Shown one piece after another: positions 1 to 8,659 of a DNA stretch of 64,000 nucleotides; within the stretch, counting starts at the first letter, position 1, and each line of letters opens with the position of its first letter. Position numbers and translations under genes: made by a program. The notes under the pieces were generated by a model, which saw nothing but the letters and a program-made list of their open reading frames with translations, was not told where the DNA came from and made no database searches. This DNA is from DASYKT01 sp963718105. Its GTDB lineage: Bacteria; Acidobacteriota; Blastocatellia; Pyrinomonadales; Pyrinomonadaceae. Location of the stretch: NCBI GenBank assembly GCA_963718105.1, contig OY970352.1:558001-622000 (forward strand). The letters are read 5' to 3'.

Positions 1-43
1 GACGGGAAAACCGAACGGCACAGAATGATTATTTTCGTTAGCA

Positions 44-168
44 ATGAGGTCAGAACCGGGAGCGATAGCGATCGGGTTTCTCCCAAATTGAAAGAACTGA
101 AGGCTCAAATCCAAATCAAAACCAAGCCAAAACAAACCCCTCGCTACCGCTTCGGGTTCTGACTTCAT
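44..168. repeat. Palindromic intergenic repeat, family B
   Basis: The ends read gaggtcagaaccggg at the left and cgggttctgacttcat at the right, so the element is an imperfect inverted repeat about 125 bp long. Related ends occur at 13291-13394, 34269-34397, 46483-46700 and about 47275-47317. It lies just downstream of the 3' end of lpxK. No coding potential is apparent in the first 172 bases. Confidence 0.7.
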
Positions 169-172
169 ATAT

Positions 173-1225
173 TTAGTAAAGGGTTTTTACGATCAACTCC
201 CGCAATCCCTCTTCATTATCGAAAACAGGGGCGCTCTCGACCACGTAGCAGGGCACATCAAAGCGAAAGTTTTTTAGCTTGACCGCGTCTTTTACGGTCG
301 TGAGCAGAATATCCGCGTTCCATTTACGGGCCAGTTCATTTAACGTCGAAACGTCACGTTCGGAGTATTTGTAGTGATCGGGAAATTTGTTGGTTCCGGC
401 GAGTTCAAATCCTTCGGCCATTAGCTGGCGAAAGAACGAGTCCGGGTTGCCGATGGCGCAAAAAGCCAGCGTTCTGGTTTTTGGCAAAAGCGATGTGATC
501 GGAACAGTTTCTTTCTCGCCGAAAAGTTTTGCCAGGGGAATGATATTCGATGTTTTATTTTGCGAAGTAAAGACGGCAGCGGCAGGCGCGAGGCCCTGCA
601 CTTTCGCTTTTAGCGCGTCAACTCCATTTGGGCCATTTGGGCTACTGGGATCAGCTAAATTCGCGCGCGTTAGAATTACTGCGCCGGCCCGCGCCAGATT
701 TTCCACCGGTTCGCGCAGTGTGCCTTGCGGAAGCAGCCAGCCGTTGCCGAACGGGTCCGTCGTGTCGACGGTCACCAGATCGAGGCTGCGTTTTAGCTGA
801 AAATGCTGAAAGCCGTCGTCAAGCACGAAGGCATCGCTGCCGAGATCCTCTTTTGCCCAAAGCCCGGCGGCCGTGCGGTCCTTGTCCGCGATCACGGCAG
901 CAATGCCCAAAAGTTTTTGCGCTAATTCGTAAGGCTCGTCGCCGCTTTGTTTTACTTCGGCCAGGATATTTTGACCGTCGGAGACGAGTATTCTCTCGTT
1001 CGGATTTTCGCGCTTATAGCCGCGGGTGAGTATGCAGACTTTCCGGCCGTTTTCCGCCAGGACTTGGGCTACAAAAGCGACCAGCGGCGTTTTGCCGGTA
1101 CCGCCGACGGTGAGATTGCCGACGCTGATCACCGGCACACCGAGATCGTGCGAACGCGTGATGCCTTGACGGTACATCGCCGACCGCGCTTTTAAGATCA
1201 GGTTGTAAAGATGGCCCAGGGGCAT
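173..1225 (-). CDS. lpxK: Tetraacyldisaccharide 4'-kinase LpxK
   Basis: Inner-membrane kinase that phosphorylates the 4' position of the tetraacyldisaccharide 1-phosphate to give lipid IVA, the step before Kdo addition. The protein has 350 residues, about the usual length. It opens with an amphipathic N-terminal segment, then the P-loop-like signature GNLTVGGTGKTP at residues 36-47, followed by LTRGY and a DDGFQH motif, all typical of LpxK. The start follows the waaA stop on the same strand by only 6 bases, so the two are almost certainly cotranscribed, Kdo transferase first. The combination indicates a diderm outer membrane with lipid A. The identification is secure from motifs. Confidence 0.95.
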   Translation of the reverse strand: MPLGHLYNLILKARSAMYRQGITRSHDLGVPVISVGNLTVGGTGKTPLVAFVAQVLAENGRKVCILTRGYKRENPNERILVSDGQNILAEVKQSGDEPYELAQKLLGIAAVIADKDRTAAGLWAKEDLGSDAFVLDDGFQHFQLKRSLDLVTVDTTDPFGNGWLLPQGTLREPVENLARAGAVILTRANLADPSSPNGPNGVDALKAKVQGLAPAAAVFTSQNKTSNIIPLAKLFGEKETVPITSLLPKTRTLAFCAIGNPDSFFRQLMAEGFELAGTNKFPDHYKYSERDVSTLNELARKWNADILLTTVKDAVKLKNFRFDVPCYVVESAPVFDNEEGLRELIVKTLY

Positions 1226-1231
1226 AAAAAG

Positions 1232-2605
1232 TTACGGCGTACCGTTGCGATCGTCAATCAGCGGCGCCAGGTATTTTACCGTTTTTTCGGCCGCGCCGGC
1301 ATTGGCCTGCATGATCGAAAACGCCCGGTCAGCCAATTTCTTGCCGACCTCCGGTTTTTGTAAAAGTTCGATAATGGCCGTTTGAAGTTTATCCGTCATC
1401 TCCGCCTTATCCAGCACAGGCAATTGGATCAGCGCGTCTTTCTCCAAAAACTCACTGACGATAGCGGCGAAATTTGTTGTGTAGGGCCCGGTAATGATCG
1501 CTTTATGCGCGGCCGCGGGTTCGAGTATATTTTGCCCGCCGTGCGGGATCAGGCTTCCACCGACAAAAACTATGTCCGCCAAAGGAAAGACCGCGCGAAG
1601 TTCTCCAATACTGTCCAGCAAGATAACGTCCGCCAGTTCGTCCGCTATGCCCGGTTCGGCGGAGCGCCTTATCGAAGTAAATCCGTTGGAAGAAACCAGT
1701 TCCGCGACCTCGCTGAAACGCTCCGGATGGCGAGGGGCGATCATCAGGCGCACGTTAGAATTTTTCGGGGAATTTTCGGGTGAATTCTTTATCGCTGAAA
1801 AAGCTTCGAGCAGCATTTTTTCTTCCGGATCGTGAGTGCTGGCAGCCACTATCAGGCGCGAATCGCCTGTAGAAGCGGCGATACCGAAACGTTTGCGAAA
1901 TTCCGCGGTGAGGGGATTTTCCTGCGCATCTGCCGCATCTGCATCATTTGATGCTTCGTTCAGGGGCTGGTCGAACTTGATATTGCCCGTCACGCGGATG
2001 CGGGAATTTTTCATTCCCAATTCTTTTATCCGGTTCGCGTCCTGCTGGCTTTGCATCAGCGCCAGATCGACATAGTGTAAGACCCGGATCATAAATTTGC
2101 GGATCCACATATAACGATTGACCGACCGGTCAGACAACCGGCCGTTGACGATCGCCACTTTGACGTTGCTTTTGTGAGCGACACGCAGGAAATTGAACCA
2201 GAGCTCGGTTTCCATCAGTAAAACTACTTGCGGGTTGACGATCTTTAACGCGCGGCGGACGGCAAATTTCCAATCGAAAGGAAAATAAAAGATCAGCGCG
2301 GCCTTATCGGCAAATAAATTTTGCGCGACTTCCTGGCCGGTCTTTGTGATGGTGGAAATTACGAGTTTATGGCCGGGGAAATTTTTCAGGAGTTCGTCGA
2401 CCAGCGGGCGGGCCGCCTGCGTCTCGCCGACCGAAACGCAGTGCAGCCAAATGACAGGTTTTCCCTCGGCATCAAACGCGGGAAGGCGTCCCAACCGCTG
2501 CCGGAACCCGGCAGCATATTTGCCGCGCCGGGTCGCATCGTGCAAAAAACGAGGTAAAAGGATGACGAAGGCAACGGTTAAAAGAACGCTATAAAGAATG
2601 AACAT
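1232..2605 (-). CDS. waaA: 3-deoxy-D-manno-octulosonic acid (Kdo) transferase
   Basis: Membrane-anchored GT-B glycosyltransferase (GT30) that adds Kdo to lipid IVA. The 457-residue protein starts with a transmembrane anchor (residues 1-20), then the family signature HCVSVGETQAARPL around residues 55-68 containing the catalytic-base glutamate. It continues with METELWFNFL and, near the C terminus, FVGGSLIPHGGQNILEPAA, the hallmark donor-binding motif. It is slightly longer than the enterobacterial enzyme; a low-complexity Ala/Asp linker near residue 225 accounts for some of the excess. It forms an operon with lpxK, six bases downstream. Whether it adds one or two Kdo residues cannot be read from the sequence. 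Confidence 0.94.
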   Translation of the reverse strand: MFILYSVLLTVAFVILLPRFLHDATRRGKYAAGFRQRLGRLPAFDAEGKPVIWLHCVSVGETQAARPLVDELLKNFPGHKLVISTITKTGQEVAQNLFADKAALIFYFPFDWKFAVRRALKIVNPQVVLLMETELWFNFLRVAHKSNVKVAIVNGRLSDRSVNRYMWIRKFMIRVLHYVDLALMQSQQDANRIKELGMKNSRIRVTGNIKFDQPLNEASNDADAADAQENPLTAEFRKRFGIAASTGDSRLIVAASTHDPEEKMLLEAFSAIKNSPENSPKNSNVRLMIAPRHPERFSEVAELVSSNGFTSIRRSAEPGIADELADVILLDSIGELRAVFPLADIVFVGGSLIPHGGQNILEPAAAHKAIITGPYTTNFAAIVSEFLEKDALIQLPVLDKAEMTDKLQTAIIELLQKPEVGKKLADRAFSIMQANAGAAEKTVKYLAPLIDDRNGTP

Positions 2606-2626
2606 CGGCGTCGTGGCTTTCTCTCA

Positions 2627-2675
2627 ATAGCCCGGCCTCGTCATCAGGAAGGGCGCCCTTTTCTTACGCACGGGC
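2627..2675. repeat. Short copy of palindromic repeat family D
   Basis: The core tcaggaagggcgccctt is shared with the element at 29341-29394, and both are flanked by inverted gcccg/cgggc arms. It lies between efp and waaA on the minus strand and may contribute a hairpin there. Confidence 0.5.
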
Positions 2676-2697
2676 ACAGGCGCAGGCTGCGCACAGT

Positions 2698-3261
2698 TTA
2701 TTTTACACGTTCAATGTATTTCGACTCGGCCGGATTTACGCGGATCTTTTCGCCGACGGTGATGAAGGGCGGCACGGTGATCGAAACGCCGTTTTCCAGT
2801 TTGGCCGGCTTGTTCGAATTTGAGACCGTCGCGCCTTTTAGCGGCGGGTCGGTTTCCGTGACGGTCAGGTCCATCGACATAGGCATATCGATGCCGATCG
2901 GCGCGCCTTCGTAAAACTCCACGTCGATCTTTAAGCCGGCCATCAGCCACTGGGCCGCGTCGCCAAGATCGCTTTCGTTGAGCGCGATCTGCTCGTAGTT
3001 TTCCGTGTTCATAAAGTGGTGCTGGTCACCGTCGGAATAGAGATATTCCATCTGGTGCTGTTCCATCACGGCTTTATCAACCTTATCGGATGAACTGAAG
3101 CGGTGCTCAAAGGAGTTTCCCGTGCGCAGGTTGCGCATGCGGGTTTGCACCATCGCGCGCAGGTTGCCCGGCGTCTTGTGCTGAAATTCCATTACCTTGC
3201 AGGGCTCACCCTCGTGAATAATTATCATCCCTCTGCGGATATCGTTTGCCGAAATTGCCAT
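2698..3261 (-). CDS. efp: Elongation factor P
   Basis: Translation factor that binds between the P and E sites and relieves stalling at polyproline stretches. The 187 residues cover the KOW-like N domain and two OB domains, ending SKYIERVK as in canonical EF-P. The tip loop of the first domain reads KTPGNLRAM at residues 29-37. Aligned to the E. coli PGKGQA loop and the Pseudomonas SGRNAA loop, the residue that is lysine or arginine in those modified factors is asparagine 33 here. This suggests an unmodified or differently activated EF-P; it is a variant of the factor and not a paralogue with lost function, since the rest of the fold is normal. A candidate promoter is at 3279-3307. Confidence 0.95.
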   Translation of the reverse strand: MAISANDIRRGMIIIHEGEPCKVMEFQHKTPGNLRAMVQTRMRNLRTGNSFEHRFSSSDKVDKAVMEQHQMEYLYSDGDQHHFMNTENYEQIALNESDLGDAAQWLMAGLKIDVEFYEGAPIGIDMPMSMDLTVTETDPPLKGATVSNSNKPAKLENGVSITVPPFITVGEKIRVNPAESKYIERVK

Positions 3262-3278
3262 AAACTTTTGATTAACTC

Positions 3279-3307
3279 CGTATAATAAGATTCTTTATAT
3301 ATTGCAA
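3279..3307 (-). promoter_or_regulatory. Candidate sigma-70 promoter of efp
   Basis: Read on the minus strand: -35 TTGCAA (3302-3307), a 17-base spacer, and -10 TATACG (3279-3284), about 18 bases before the efp start codon. Each box matches the consensus at 4 of 6 positions. An overlapping TATTAT could be an alternative -10. Confidence 0.4.
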
Positions 3308-3413
3308 AACATATAGTTTAATTTCTAACCGGAGGTTTTGTCCAGCCGAAATAAAACAGCAGTAGTGTGTCAGTTTGATATTTAATGACTGGACATCGGA
3401 ATGTGCCCGTAAA

Positions 3414-3448
3414 CCTGGGAGCGCAGGCAAGATGCCTGCGCTCCCAGG
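3414..3448. repeat. Palindromic repeat, family C
   Basis: A perfect 16-bp inverted repeat (cctgggagcgcaggca and its complement) around a 3-base loop. The same palindrome recurs, in variants, at 7335-7365, 27897-28012 and about 30489-30514. The rest of the 3262-3550 gap is AT-rich and contains no convincing gene. Confidence 0.75.
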
Positions 3449-3550
3449 AAGAGCGCCCTGATTTCTTTTAGAGTTTAAATTTAACCCACTATCAAAATAC
3501 TTGTAAATCCCCACCCGGTTAGCCTATTATGCTGAAAATTAAAAAATCCT

Positions 3551-4192
3551 ATGCCCGAGAATAAAATAGCGTTTCAAGTCGAGCGGATCGCTTTCTTTAG
3601 CGATGCGGTCTTTGCCATCGCCATTACCTTGCTGATCATCGAAGTTCACCCCAAGGTTTTTGGCCCTGAGGTGACCAGCGGCGAGGCCCTGGGGCAATTT
3701 CTCGAACTGATACCGCATTTGATAGCGGTAGTGGTCAGCTTTCTTCTGATCTCGATGCACTGGCGGCGACATCACCAGCTTTTCGGAGAACTGATAAATT
3801 ATGACAAAAAGCTTATCACCTTGAATTTGCTTATCCTGCTCAGCATCATTTTCCTGCCTTTCAGCACAGGCGTGATCGCGATGAATTATGGGCGATTTTG
3901 GGTCAACCATCTCACCCTGCCGTTCGTCGTTTATATGTTGAACAACCTGGCCTGCGCTTTTTCAAACTTTCTTGTTTTTAATTACGTGGTAAAACAGGAA
4001 GGGAAATTATACGAGCCGGAAAGCCGTCCTGAACTTGTCCGGGCAAAATATGAGGTGCTTTACGCGGTAATCGTCTTTTTGATCATTACAACGGTTGGAA
4101 TTTTTAATCATTTCATCGGGCTTGCCTGCTTCGCGCTGTTTGCGCTGGAGCCGCTTTACTTACGCCGGATATTTCCCAAACAAGAGGAATAG
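3551..4192 (+). CDS. TMEM175-family potassium channel-like membrane protein (DUF1211)
   Basis: Predicted polytopic membrane protein of 213 residues. The first helix carries the family signature R-x3-F-S-D (R12, F16-S17-D18) in the context RIAFFSDAVFAIAITLLIIE, characteristic of bacterial TMEM175 channels, which are potassium-conducting tetramers with six helices per subunit. At least five further hydrophobic segments follow, consistent with a single six-helix repeat unit. The gene stands alone on the plus strand, flanked by repeats on both sides, so there is no operon information. Function as a potassium leak channel is from family knowledge; nothing local shows its regulation. Confidence 0.85.
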   Translation: MPENKIAFQVERIAFFSDAVFAIAITLLIIEVHPKVFGPEVTSGEALGQFLELIPHLIAVVVSFLLISMHWRRHHQLFGELINYDKKLITLNLLILLSIIFLPFSTGVIAMNYGRFWVNHLTLPFVVYMLNNLACAFSNFLVFNYVVKQEGKLYEPESRPELVRAKYEVLYAVIVFLIITTVGIFNHFIGLACFALFALEPLYLRRIFPKQEE

Positions 4193-4195
4193 GAA

Positions 4196-4286
4196 AATCG
4201 GCTTTAGCCGAATTTTATTTGGGCTAAAGCCCGTAAAATCAGAGAGCATTTTCTATCCACTAGCTAAAGCTAGTGGCAATTTAAAA
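4196..4286. repeat. Partial copy of repeat family A (ctagctttagctag type)
   Basis: Contains the inner palindromes ggctttagcc and gggctaaagccc and the right arm ccactagctaaagctagtggcaa. The left arm present in full copies (10584-10721, 39785-39922, 46518-46658) is missing, so this is a truncated copy. It begins three bases after the stop codon of the channel gene. Confidence 0.75.
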
Positions 4287-4342
4287 TACCTTCAAAGTTA
4301 TTGAATATTTTTTGGGAAATAGGATTTAGAGGCGAAGCCAGA

Positions 4343-4738
4343 TCACTGCACTCTCACTTTGAATCTGAAAGTGCCGCGCCACGGATCAACCTTGCTGCAC
4401 TCGCTGACTATTATTTTATAGTCGCCGGCAACGGTTTCTTCCGTTTGCTTGCGATTGTTGCAGGAAGCGTCGGAGTCGGCGGCGATCTCGCCATGGGGAT
4501 CGAGCACGGCAATGGTGATCGCGCCCCCTTTTTCGCCACCCACTTGCTCGGTCTTTAAGATCTGCCCGGCGCGAACGCGGATCACATAAACACGCTGCCC
4601 TTTATAGCTATACAAAGTCCCGCTTACGACCGCCTGTTTGGCACCGCGCTTGAAGATTATGCGCTGCGCTTTCTGGGCAAACGCGGCAGAGGCTAGTAAT
4701 AGTAGCGAGATAACCGATAGTAAGAAAAACTTTTTCAT
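4343..4738 (-). CDS. Small secreted protein of unknown function
   Basis: 131 residues with a clear signal peptide (MKKFFLLSVISLLLLASAAFA, cleavage after about residue 21). The mature part is a probable beta-rich domain with the pattern GTLYSYKGQRVYVIRVRAG, then VLDPHGEIAADSDASC, resembling in general shape the small pre-peptidase-type domains that bind to cell surfaces or regulate proteases. This resemblance is weak and I do not assign a family. It has two cysteines in the mature protein that could form a disulfide. It is the third gene after the PEP-synthase-like and TPR lipoprotein genes on the same strand, with a gap of 68 bases. Confidence 0.7.
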   Translation of the reverse strand: MKKFFLLSVISLLLLASAAFAQKAQRIIFKRGAKQAVVSGTLYSYKGQRVYVIRVRAGQILKTEQVGGEKGGAITIAVLDPHGEIAADSDASCNNRKQTEETVAGDYKIIVSECSKVDPWRGTFRFKVRVQ

Positions 4739-4806
4739 GTTTTGTCTGTAAATAATACTTTAGATCGCGCAGCGATCTTTGCGGACGGGACGTCCGCGCT
4801 CCCAGG

Positions 4807-5361
4807 TTAATTGCCGGACGGCAGCGGGGACGGTTCTTCGCCTTCTTTGGGCGGCTCACGGCCGATGCTTTTGAAAATGCTGAGGATCTGGTCGTGCATT
4901 TTCTTTGCGTCTTCATCGTCAGGATCGAGTTTTAATCCCTTGCGAAAATCTCCCAGGGCGGCGCGGTACTGCGCGGCCTCGGTCAGTGCGAAAGCGCGGA
5001 TGAAATAAGCGTGGGCCAGATCTTTTTTCGCCTGAGCATCATTGGAGTCCTTTTCATAATTCTTTTCGGCTTTTTGGATATCGGCGTTCATCGCGCTGAC
5101 ATCTATCGGCCGCGACATCGGCGAGACACTGCCGGCGCCATTTGAGTTAGGCGCTGAATTGTCATTTACCGGGATGTTTGTCGGCTGAAAGCGGTTGTCG
5201 GCCGAATGGCTGATGGCGGAAAGCTCATCGCGCTTGCCGGCAGGCGTGGCCTGTGCAACTGACTGATTTGGCGGCTGGTTCGTCGTTTGAAGCTGAGCGG
5301 TACTACCGGCACAGCCTGCTAAAAATATTGCGGATAAACTTAAAAACAAAAAATATTTCAT
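4807..5361 (-). CDS. Lipoprotein with a TPR segment
   Basis: 184-residue predicted lipoprotein: signal peptide ending in LAGC (lipobox cysteine at residue 17), then a Gln/Thr/Asn-rich linker. Residues 90-170 form about two tetratricopeptide units: KKDLAHAYFIRAFALTEAAQ and YRAALGDFRKGLKLDPDDED. Such proteins are usually scaffolds on the periplasmic face of a membrane. The start codon lies 4 bases after the stop of the PEP-synthase-like gene, so the two are translationally coupled and probably work together. The C terminus is short and proline-rich. Confidence 0.8.
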   Translation of the reverse strand: MKYFLFLSLSAIFLAGCAGSTAQLQTTNQPPNQSVAQATPAGKRDELSAISHSADNRFQPTNIPVNDNSAPNSNGAGSVSPMSRPIDVSAMNADIQKAEKNYEKDSNDAQAKKDLAHAYFIRAFALTEAAQYRAALGDFRKGLKLDPDDEDAKKMHDQILSIFKSIGREPPKEGEEPSPLPSGN

Positions 5362-5364
5362 AAA

Positions 5365-7323
5365 CTAATTCTTTTTCTCGATATAAGGGCGCGCCTGCAC
5401 GATATATATTTGTCCGGCCATTATACCCCACTCGATATCCTGCTCTCTCTTGCCGCCAAAAATATGCTTGATATTCATCGCGGTCTTTGCCAGCGCCCTT
5501 GCCTGAATATTGGTCAAGACCCGTTTGGTCAGTTTATTGGCGCAAATGTCGGCGGTCTCACGCAGCCCGCCGCTTTTGACATCGAAGGTCAACGCCACTT
5601 TCTGCTGCGAGCGGGTCATCAGGATCACCGAGTTCGATTTCGGGTTGAACAGGATCTGCTCCGGGATCCCGTCATTATCCGTAACCTTTGTGTTGTGGCC
5701 GCAGACCGCGCTGATATAGACGTTATTTTTGCTTTCGTCGTCAAAGGGATCTTTGGTGACCATCACCCCGCCGCGGTCCATGTTGACGCCGACCTGGACC
5801 AGCGCCGACATATAGACGTCTTTTTGACTGACAAAATTTCGCACACGCGCTTCGTAGGCCTGAAAATTCCAGAGCGAGGCCCAAACTTTCTTGACCGCAT
5901 TGACCAGGGCTTCTTCGTCAACCACATTCGGTTCACTGCTATAAAGGCCGGCCCCGCTAAAATTCGGCAGGTCTTCGGAGTTTGACGAGCTGCGGACAAA
6001 AACCACTTTTCCGCCGAGCTGAGTTTTCCATTTAGAGATCAATTCCTGCCGCAAAGTTTCGTCGAATTTACCGGCCCGGAGCTTGGCGCGAAACTCTTCC
6101 AGCCGCTTGCGGCGGATGCTCGGGTTATGAACAAAATCATTGTCATCTTCGAATTCTTCGATGATCTCGTCAAATTTATTATCTTTTATAAATTTGTCAT
6201 ACCAGTAGAAGGGGACCGTGAACCCGTCCGGCACGGTCGCGCCGCTTAAAGTGTTATTGATCATCTCACCGAGGTTCGCGGATTTTGAACCGAAGGCGAT
6301 GCTGTCTTTTTGCCGCATCTCATGCAGCCCGGCAAGCTTTTTAACATCGAGATTGACCGGAGGGATGACCGGGGCTTCATCGCCGTCTTCGTCGAGGATC
6401 GGCTTATCGGCCAGAATGGTTTTGTAGTCCGTCAGATTGGCCTGAAATTTGACCCAGCGGGTGTCATATTCTTTAAAGAGCTTGTCGGCATCCTTGATAT
6501 AGACATTGGGAATGCCCCAGCCGCGCGCGAGAATGTTGATGTGCGATAAAGGCGTGGACGATTTGGCCACGATCACGCCCCTCACCTGCGGCAGAGAAAG
6601 CGGCAGCTCTTTTATCACCAGTATCTCGTTAGAACCGACCTCGACCGTGTCGTCCAGTTTTTCAATGATATGGATGCGCCCGATCGCCGTGCCCGTGTTG
6701 AGCGCGAGATATTCCTGATTTTTGGTTATCTCATCCTGCGAGATGCGCGGGATCTTAAGGTTTGCCGAGGCGTCTTCCTGGCGGATCGAGTTGGGTTTAT
6801 AAGCAACCGGCTGGAAAAAGGTCTTGCTGATAACGCCGTGGGTCAGTTTGATCAACAGGGCTGAGGCGAGATCGCCTTCCCAGAGTTCCCAGGTATATTT
6901 TTCGACCGGCTTCTGCCAGGCGATCGTGCCCACGATAAAGCGCCTTTTATCGCTGGCGTAAACTGTCTTAAAAATATCGGTCCCGCGCGGTATCAGATAA
7001 TTCGCCAGCAGAAAATCTTTGTGAAAACGGTAACGCTGGGAATTGACGTAATAGATCTTGTTCGCGTTCTTGCGGTCGATAACGAACATCAGATGAGGCA
7101 ATGCAAAAGGAGTGCCCTGGTGATAAGTGCGGGCAATTGAATCAAAATCTTCCTGCGTCTTGACCGCGGGCAGAGACCGGTCCTTCGAATCGGGCCGGGC
7201 AGGCATCGCGCCTTTTGGCTCGCGCGTCGGCGTCGGCTTGCGCGCCATCTGCGCTCCCGCCAAAGAGAAGGCAAATAAAACCAGTAACAATAAATAAACC
7301 GCGTGTTTAACTTTTTGATTCAT
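5365..7323 (-). CDS. Exported PEP-synthase/dikinase-like protein with swapped domain order
   Basis: 652 residues. Residues 1-24 form a signal peptide (hydrophobic core VYLLLLVLFAFSLAGA). The mobile phosphohistidine domain comes first: SSTPLSHINILARGWGIPNV, with candidate phosphoacceptor His261. The ATP-grasp domain of the pyruvate phosphate dikinase/PEP synthase type follows: GSKSANLGEM near 346, VRSSSNSEDLPNFSGAG near 443, and the end motif DIEWGIMAGQIYIVQARP. The PEP/pyruvate-binding barrel is absent, so PEP synthesis is unlikely; phosphotransfer to another acceptor, as in glucan water dikinase and rifampicin phosphotransferase relatives, is more plausible. Start chosen at 7323: the longer frame runs back through a palindromic repeat and would destroy the signal peptide. 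Coupled to the TPR lipoprotein downstream. Confidence 0.85.
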   Translation of the reverse strand: MNQKVKHAVYLLLLVLFAFSLAGAQMARKPTPTREPKGAMPARPDSKDRSLPAVKTQEDFDSIARTYHQGTPFALPHLMFVIDRKNANKIYYVNSQRYRFHKDFLLANYLIPRGTDIFKTVYASDKRRFIVGTIAWQKPVEKYTWELWEGDLASALLIKLTHGVISKTFFQPVAYKPNSIRQEDASANLKIPRISQDEITKNQEYLALNTGTAIGRIHIIEKLDDTVEVGSNEILVIKELPLSLPQVRGVIVAKSSTPLSHINILARGWGIPNVYIKDADKLFKEYDTRWVKFQANLTDYKTILADKPILDEDGDEAPVIPPVNLDVKKLAGLHEMRQKDSIAFGSKSANLGEMINNTLSGATVPDGFTVPFYWYDKFIKDNKFDEIIEEFEDDNDFVHNPSIRRKRLEEFRAKLRAGKFDETLRQELISKWKTQLGGKVVFVRSSSNSEDLPNFSGAGLYSSEPNVVDEEALVNAVKKVWASLWNFQAYEARVRNFVSQKDVYMSALVQVGVNMDRGGVMVTKDPFDDESKNNVYISAVCGHNTKVTDNDGIPEQILFNPKSNSVILMTRSQQKVALTFDVKSGGLRETADICANKLTKRVLTNIQARALAKTAMNIKHIFGGKREQDIEWGIMAGQIYIVQARPYIEKKN

Positions 7324-7334
7324 ATGATCTAATT

Positions 7335-7365
7335 GTGGAGCGCGGGCAAGATGCCCGCGCTCCAC
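7335..7365. repeat. Palindromic repeat, family C
   Basis: A perfect 14-bp inverted repeat (gtggagcgcgggca and complement) around the 3-base loop aga. Same family as 3414-3448. It sits 12 bases upstream of the start codon of the exported dikinase-like gene, so it may lie in that gene's 5' leader. Confidence 0.75.
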
Positions 7366-7389
7366 ACCCAAGATTTTCGTCTTTTATCG

Positions 7390-8658
7390 CTAATTTTTCA
7401 AGGCGCTTTCGATCGCATCGCAGGCGGCGCGCGTACCGCTTTCCGAATTTACCACGCTCTTTGCCTCGAGCGCTTTTTCGCGGTAGGACGCTTCCGCCAA
7501 AAGAGGGCGCATTTCTTCGGCCGCGCGGGCAGCCGTATAACCTGAGCGGCTTATTATCCGGGCGACCCCGGCCCGGCGGCAGCGCGCGGCATTATCGGGC
7601 TGATCGTGGGCGTAAGGCATCACCAGCATCGGCACACCGGCGCGCAATACCTGCGAGGTCGTCCCGACGCCTCCCTGGTGCACCACACAAGCTGCTTTTG
7701 GAAAAACGCGGCTGTAGGGCGCGTAGGCAAAGCCGACATTATTTTCATCCAAACCGGCCGGCGGCTCATTAAAAAGGCCGTAGAGCGAAACCGAACGGCG
7801 TCCTAATATTTTGGCGGCTTTTATACTTTCCTCGTAGAAATCGCCGGCATCCATCACCGCCGCGGAGCCGAGCGTAAAAATTATCGGCGGCCCATCTGCG
7901 TCGCCGGCGGCGAAAAATTCTTCCAGGCCGTCAGGCATTTTGCCGGTGTCGTTTTGGCCGTCATAAAAACAAAAACCTGTCTGGACGGAGGCGGGAAACC
8001 AGTCAGGCTGCGGCGTCTGCATTACGCGCGAGAACATTACCAGGTGAAGCAGATCGGACGCCTTGCCGCGAAAGACCGGGTCGTGGTCTTCATTTAAGCC
8101 GAGATCGCGGCGAAAGGTTTTATACGGTTCGAACCAATCGGAAATGGTCCAGCGCATAAAGCTAAAAAGCGCTTCGTGAAATACGGGAGGAAGAAAACGC
8201 AGATGCTCGAGCCATTCGGCGGCGGGATAAACGCCGGGGTCGTGATTGGAAAACATCGAGATCGGCGAAAGCGAGGTAGAGATCCATTTGATGCCGCTTT
8301 TTTGCGCCGCCGAATTAGCGATATAGACAACTTCGCCGCTCAGAAAAATATCGGCCCCCTCGATCGCGGCCATCAGGTCGTTGTAGATCTCGTGAAGGCG
8401 CGGAAAGACGATATTTTTTATCAGCATCTCCGGCCCTTTTCTGATATCCATCACCTTTTGCGCCAGTTCGCGGTCTTCCAGGTCGAGATGCGGGCTTAGC
8501 GGGCGAAATTCAAAACCCACGGCTTCGATCTTTTCGCGGTAAAGATTCATGGTCGCGAAAACAATATCGTGGCCGCGGCTTTTTAATTCAATACCGAGGG
8601 CGATCATGGGGTGAATATCACCGAGCGAGCCGGAAGTTGCTAAAACGATTCTTGCCAT
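7390..8658 (-). CDS. Glycosyltransferase of the GT1/GT28 (MGT/UGT-like) type
   Basis: 422 residues with GT-B fold. The N-terminal signature MARIVLATSGSLGDIHPMIALG is the acceptor-side glycine-rich loop of macrolide/sterol/rhamnolipid-type transferases. The C-terminal donor site reads IFTLGSAAV and then HQGGVGTTSQVLRAGVPMLVMPYAHDQPDNA, the nucleotide-sugar-binding motif of the family. The start is set at 8658, because this is where homology to family N termini begins; the upstream in-frame extension is a low-complexity Lys/Gln stretch that is the antisense-side reading of the preceding gene. That gene stops two bases before this start. The substrate (sterol, hopanoid, lipid or secondary metabolite) cannot be read from the sequence. 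Confidence 0.85.
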   Translation of the reverse strand: MARIVLATSGSLGDIHPMIALGIELKSRGHDIVFATMNLYREKIEAVGFEFRPLSPHLDLEDRELAQKVMDIRKGPEMLIKNIVFPRLHEIYNDLMAAIEGADIFLSGEVVYIANSAAQKSGIKWISTSLSPISMFSNHDPGVYPAAEWLEHLRFLPPVFHEALFSFMRWTISDWFEPYKTFRRDLGLNEDHDPVFRGKASDLLHLVMFSRVMQTPQPDWFPASVQTGFCFYDGQNDTGKMPDGLEEFFAAGDADGPPIIFTLGSAAVMDAGDFYEESIKAAKILGRRSVSLYGLFNEPPAGLDENNVGFAYAPYSRVFPKAACVVHQGGVGTTSQVLRAGVPMLVMPYAHDQPDNAARCRRAGVARIISRSGYTAARAAEEMRPLLAEASYREKALEAKSVVNSESGTRAACDAIESALKN

Positions 8659-8659
8659 A

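Noticed and set aside
3272..3514. 80-residue minus-strand open frame
   Set aside because: It runs through the family-C palindrome and AT-rich spacer and has no recognisable domain or good ribosome-binding site.
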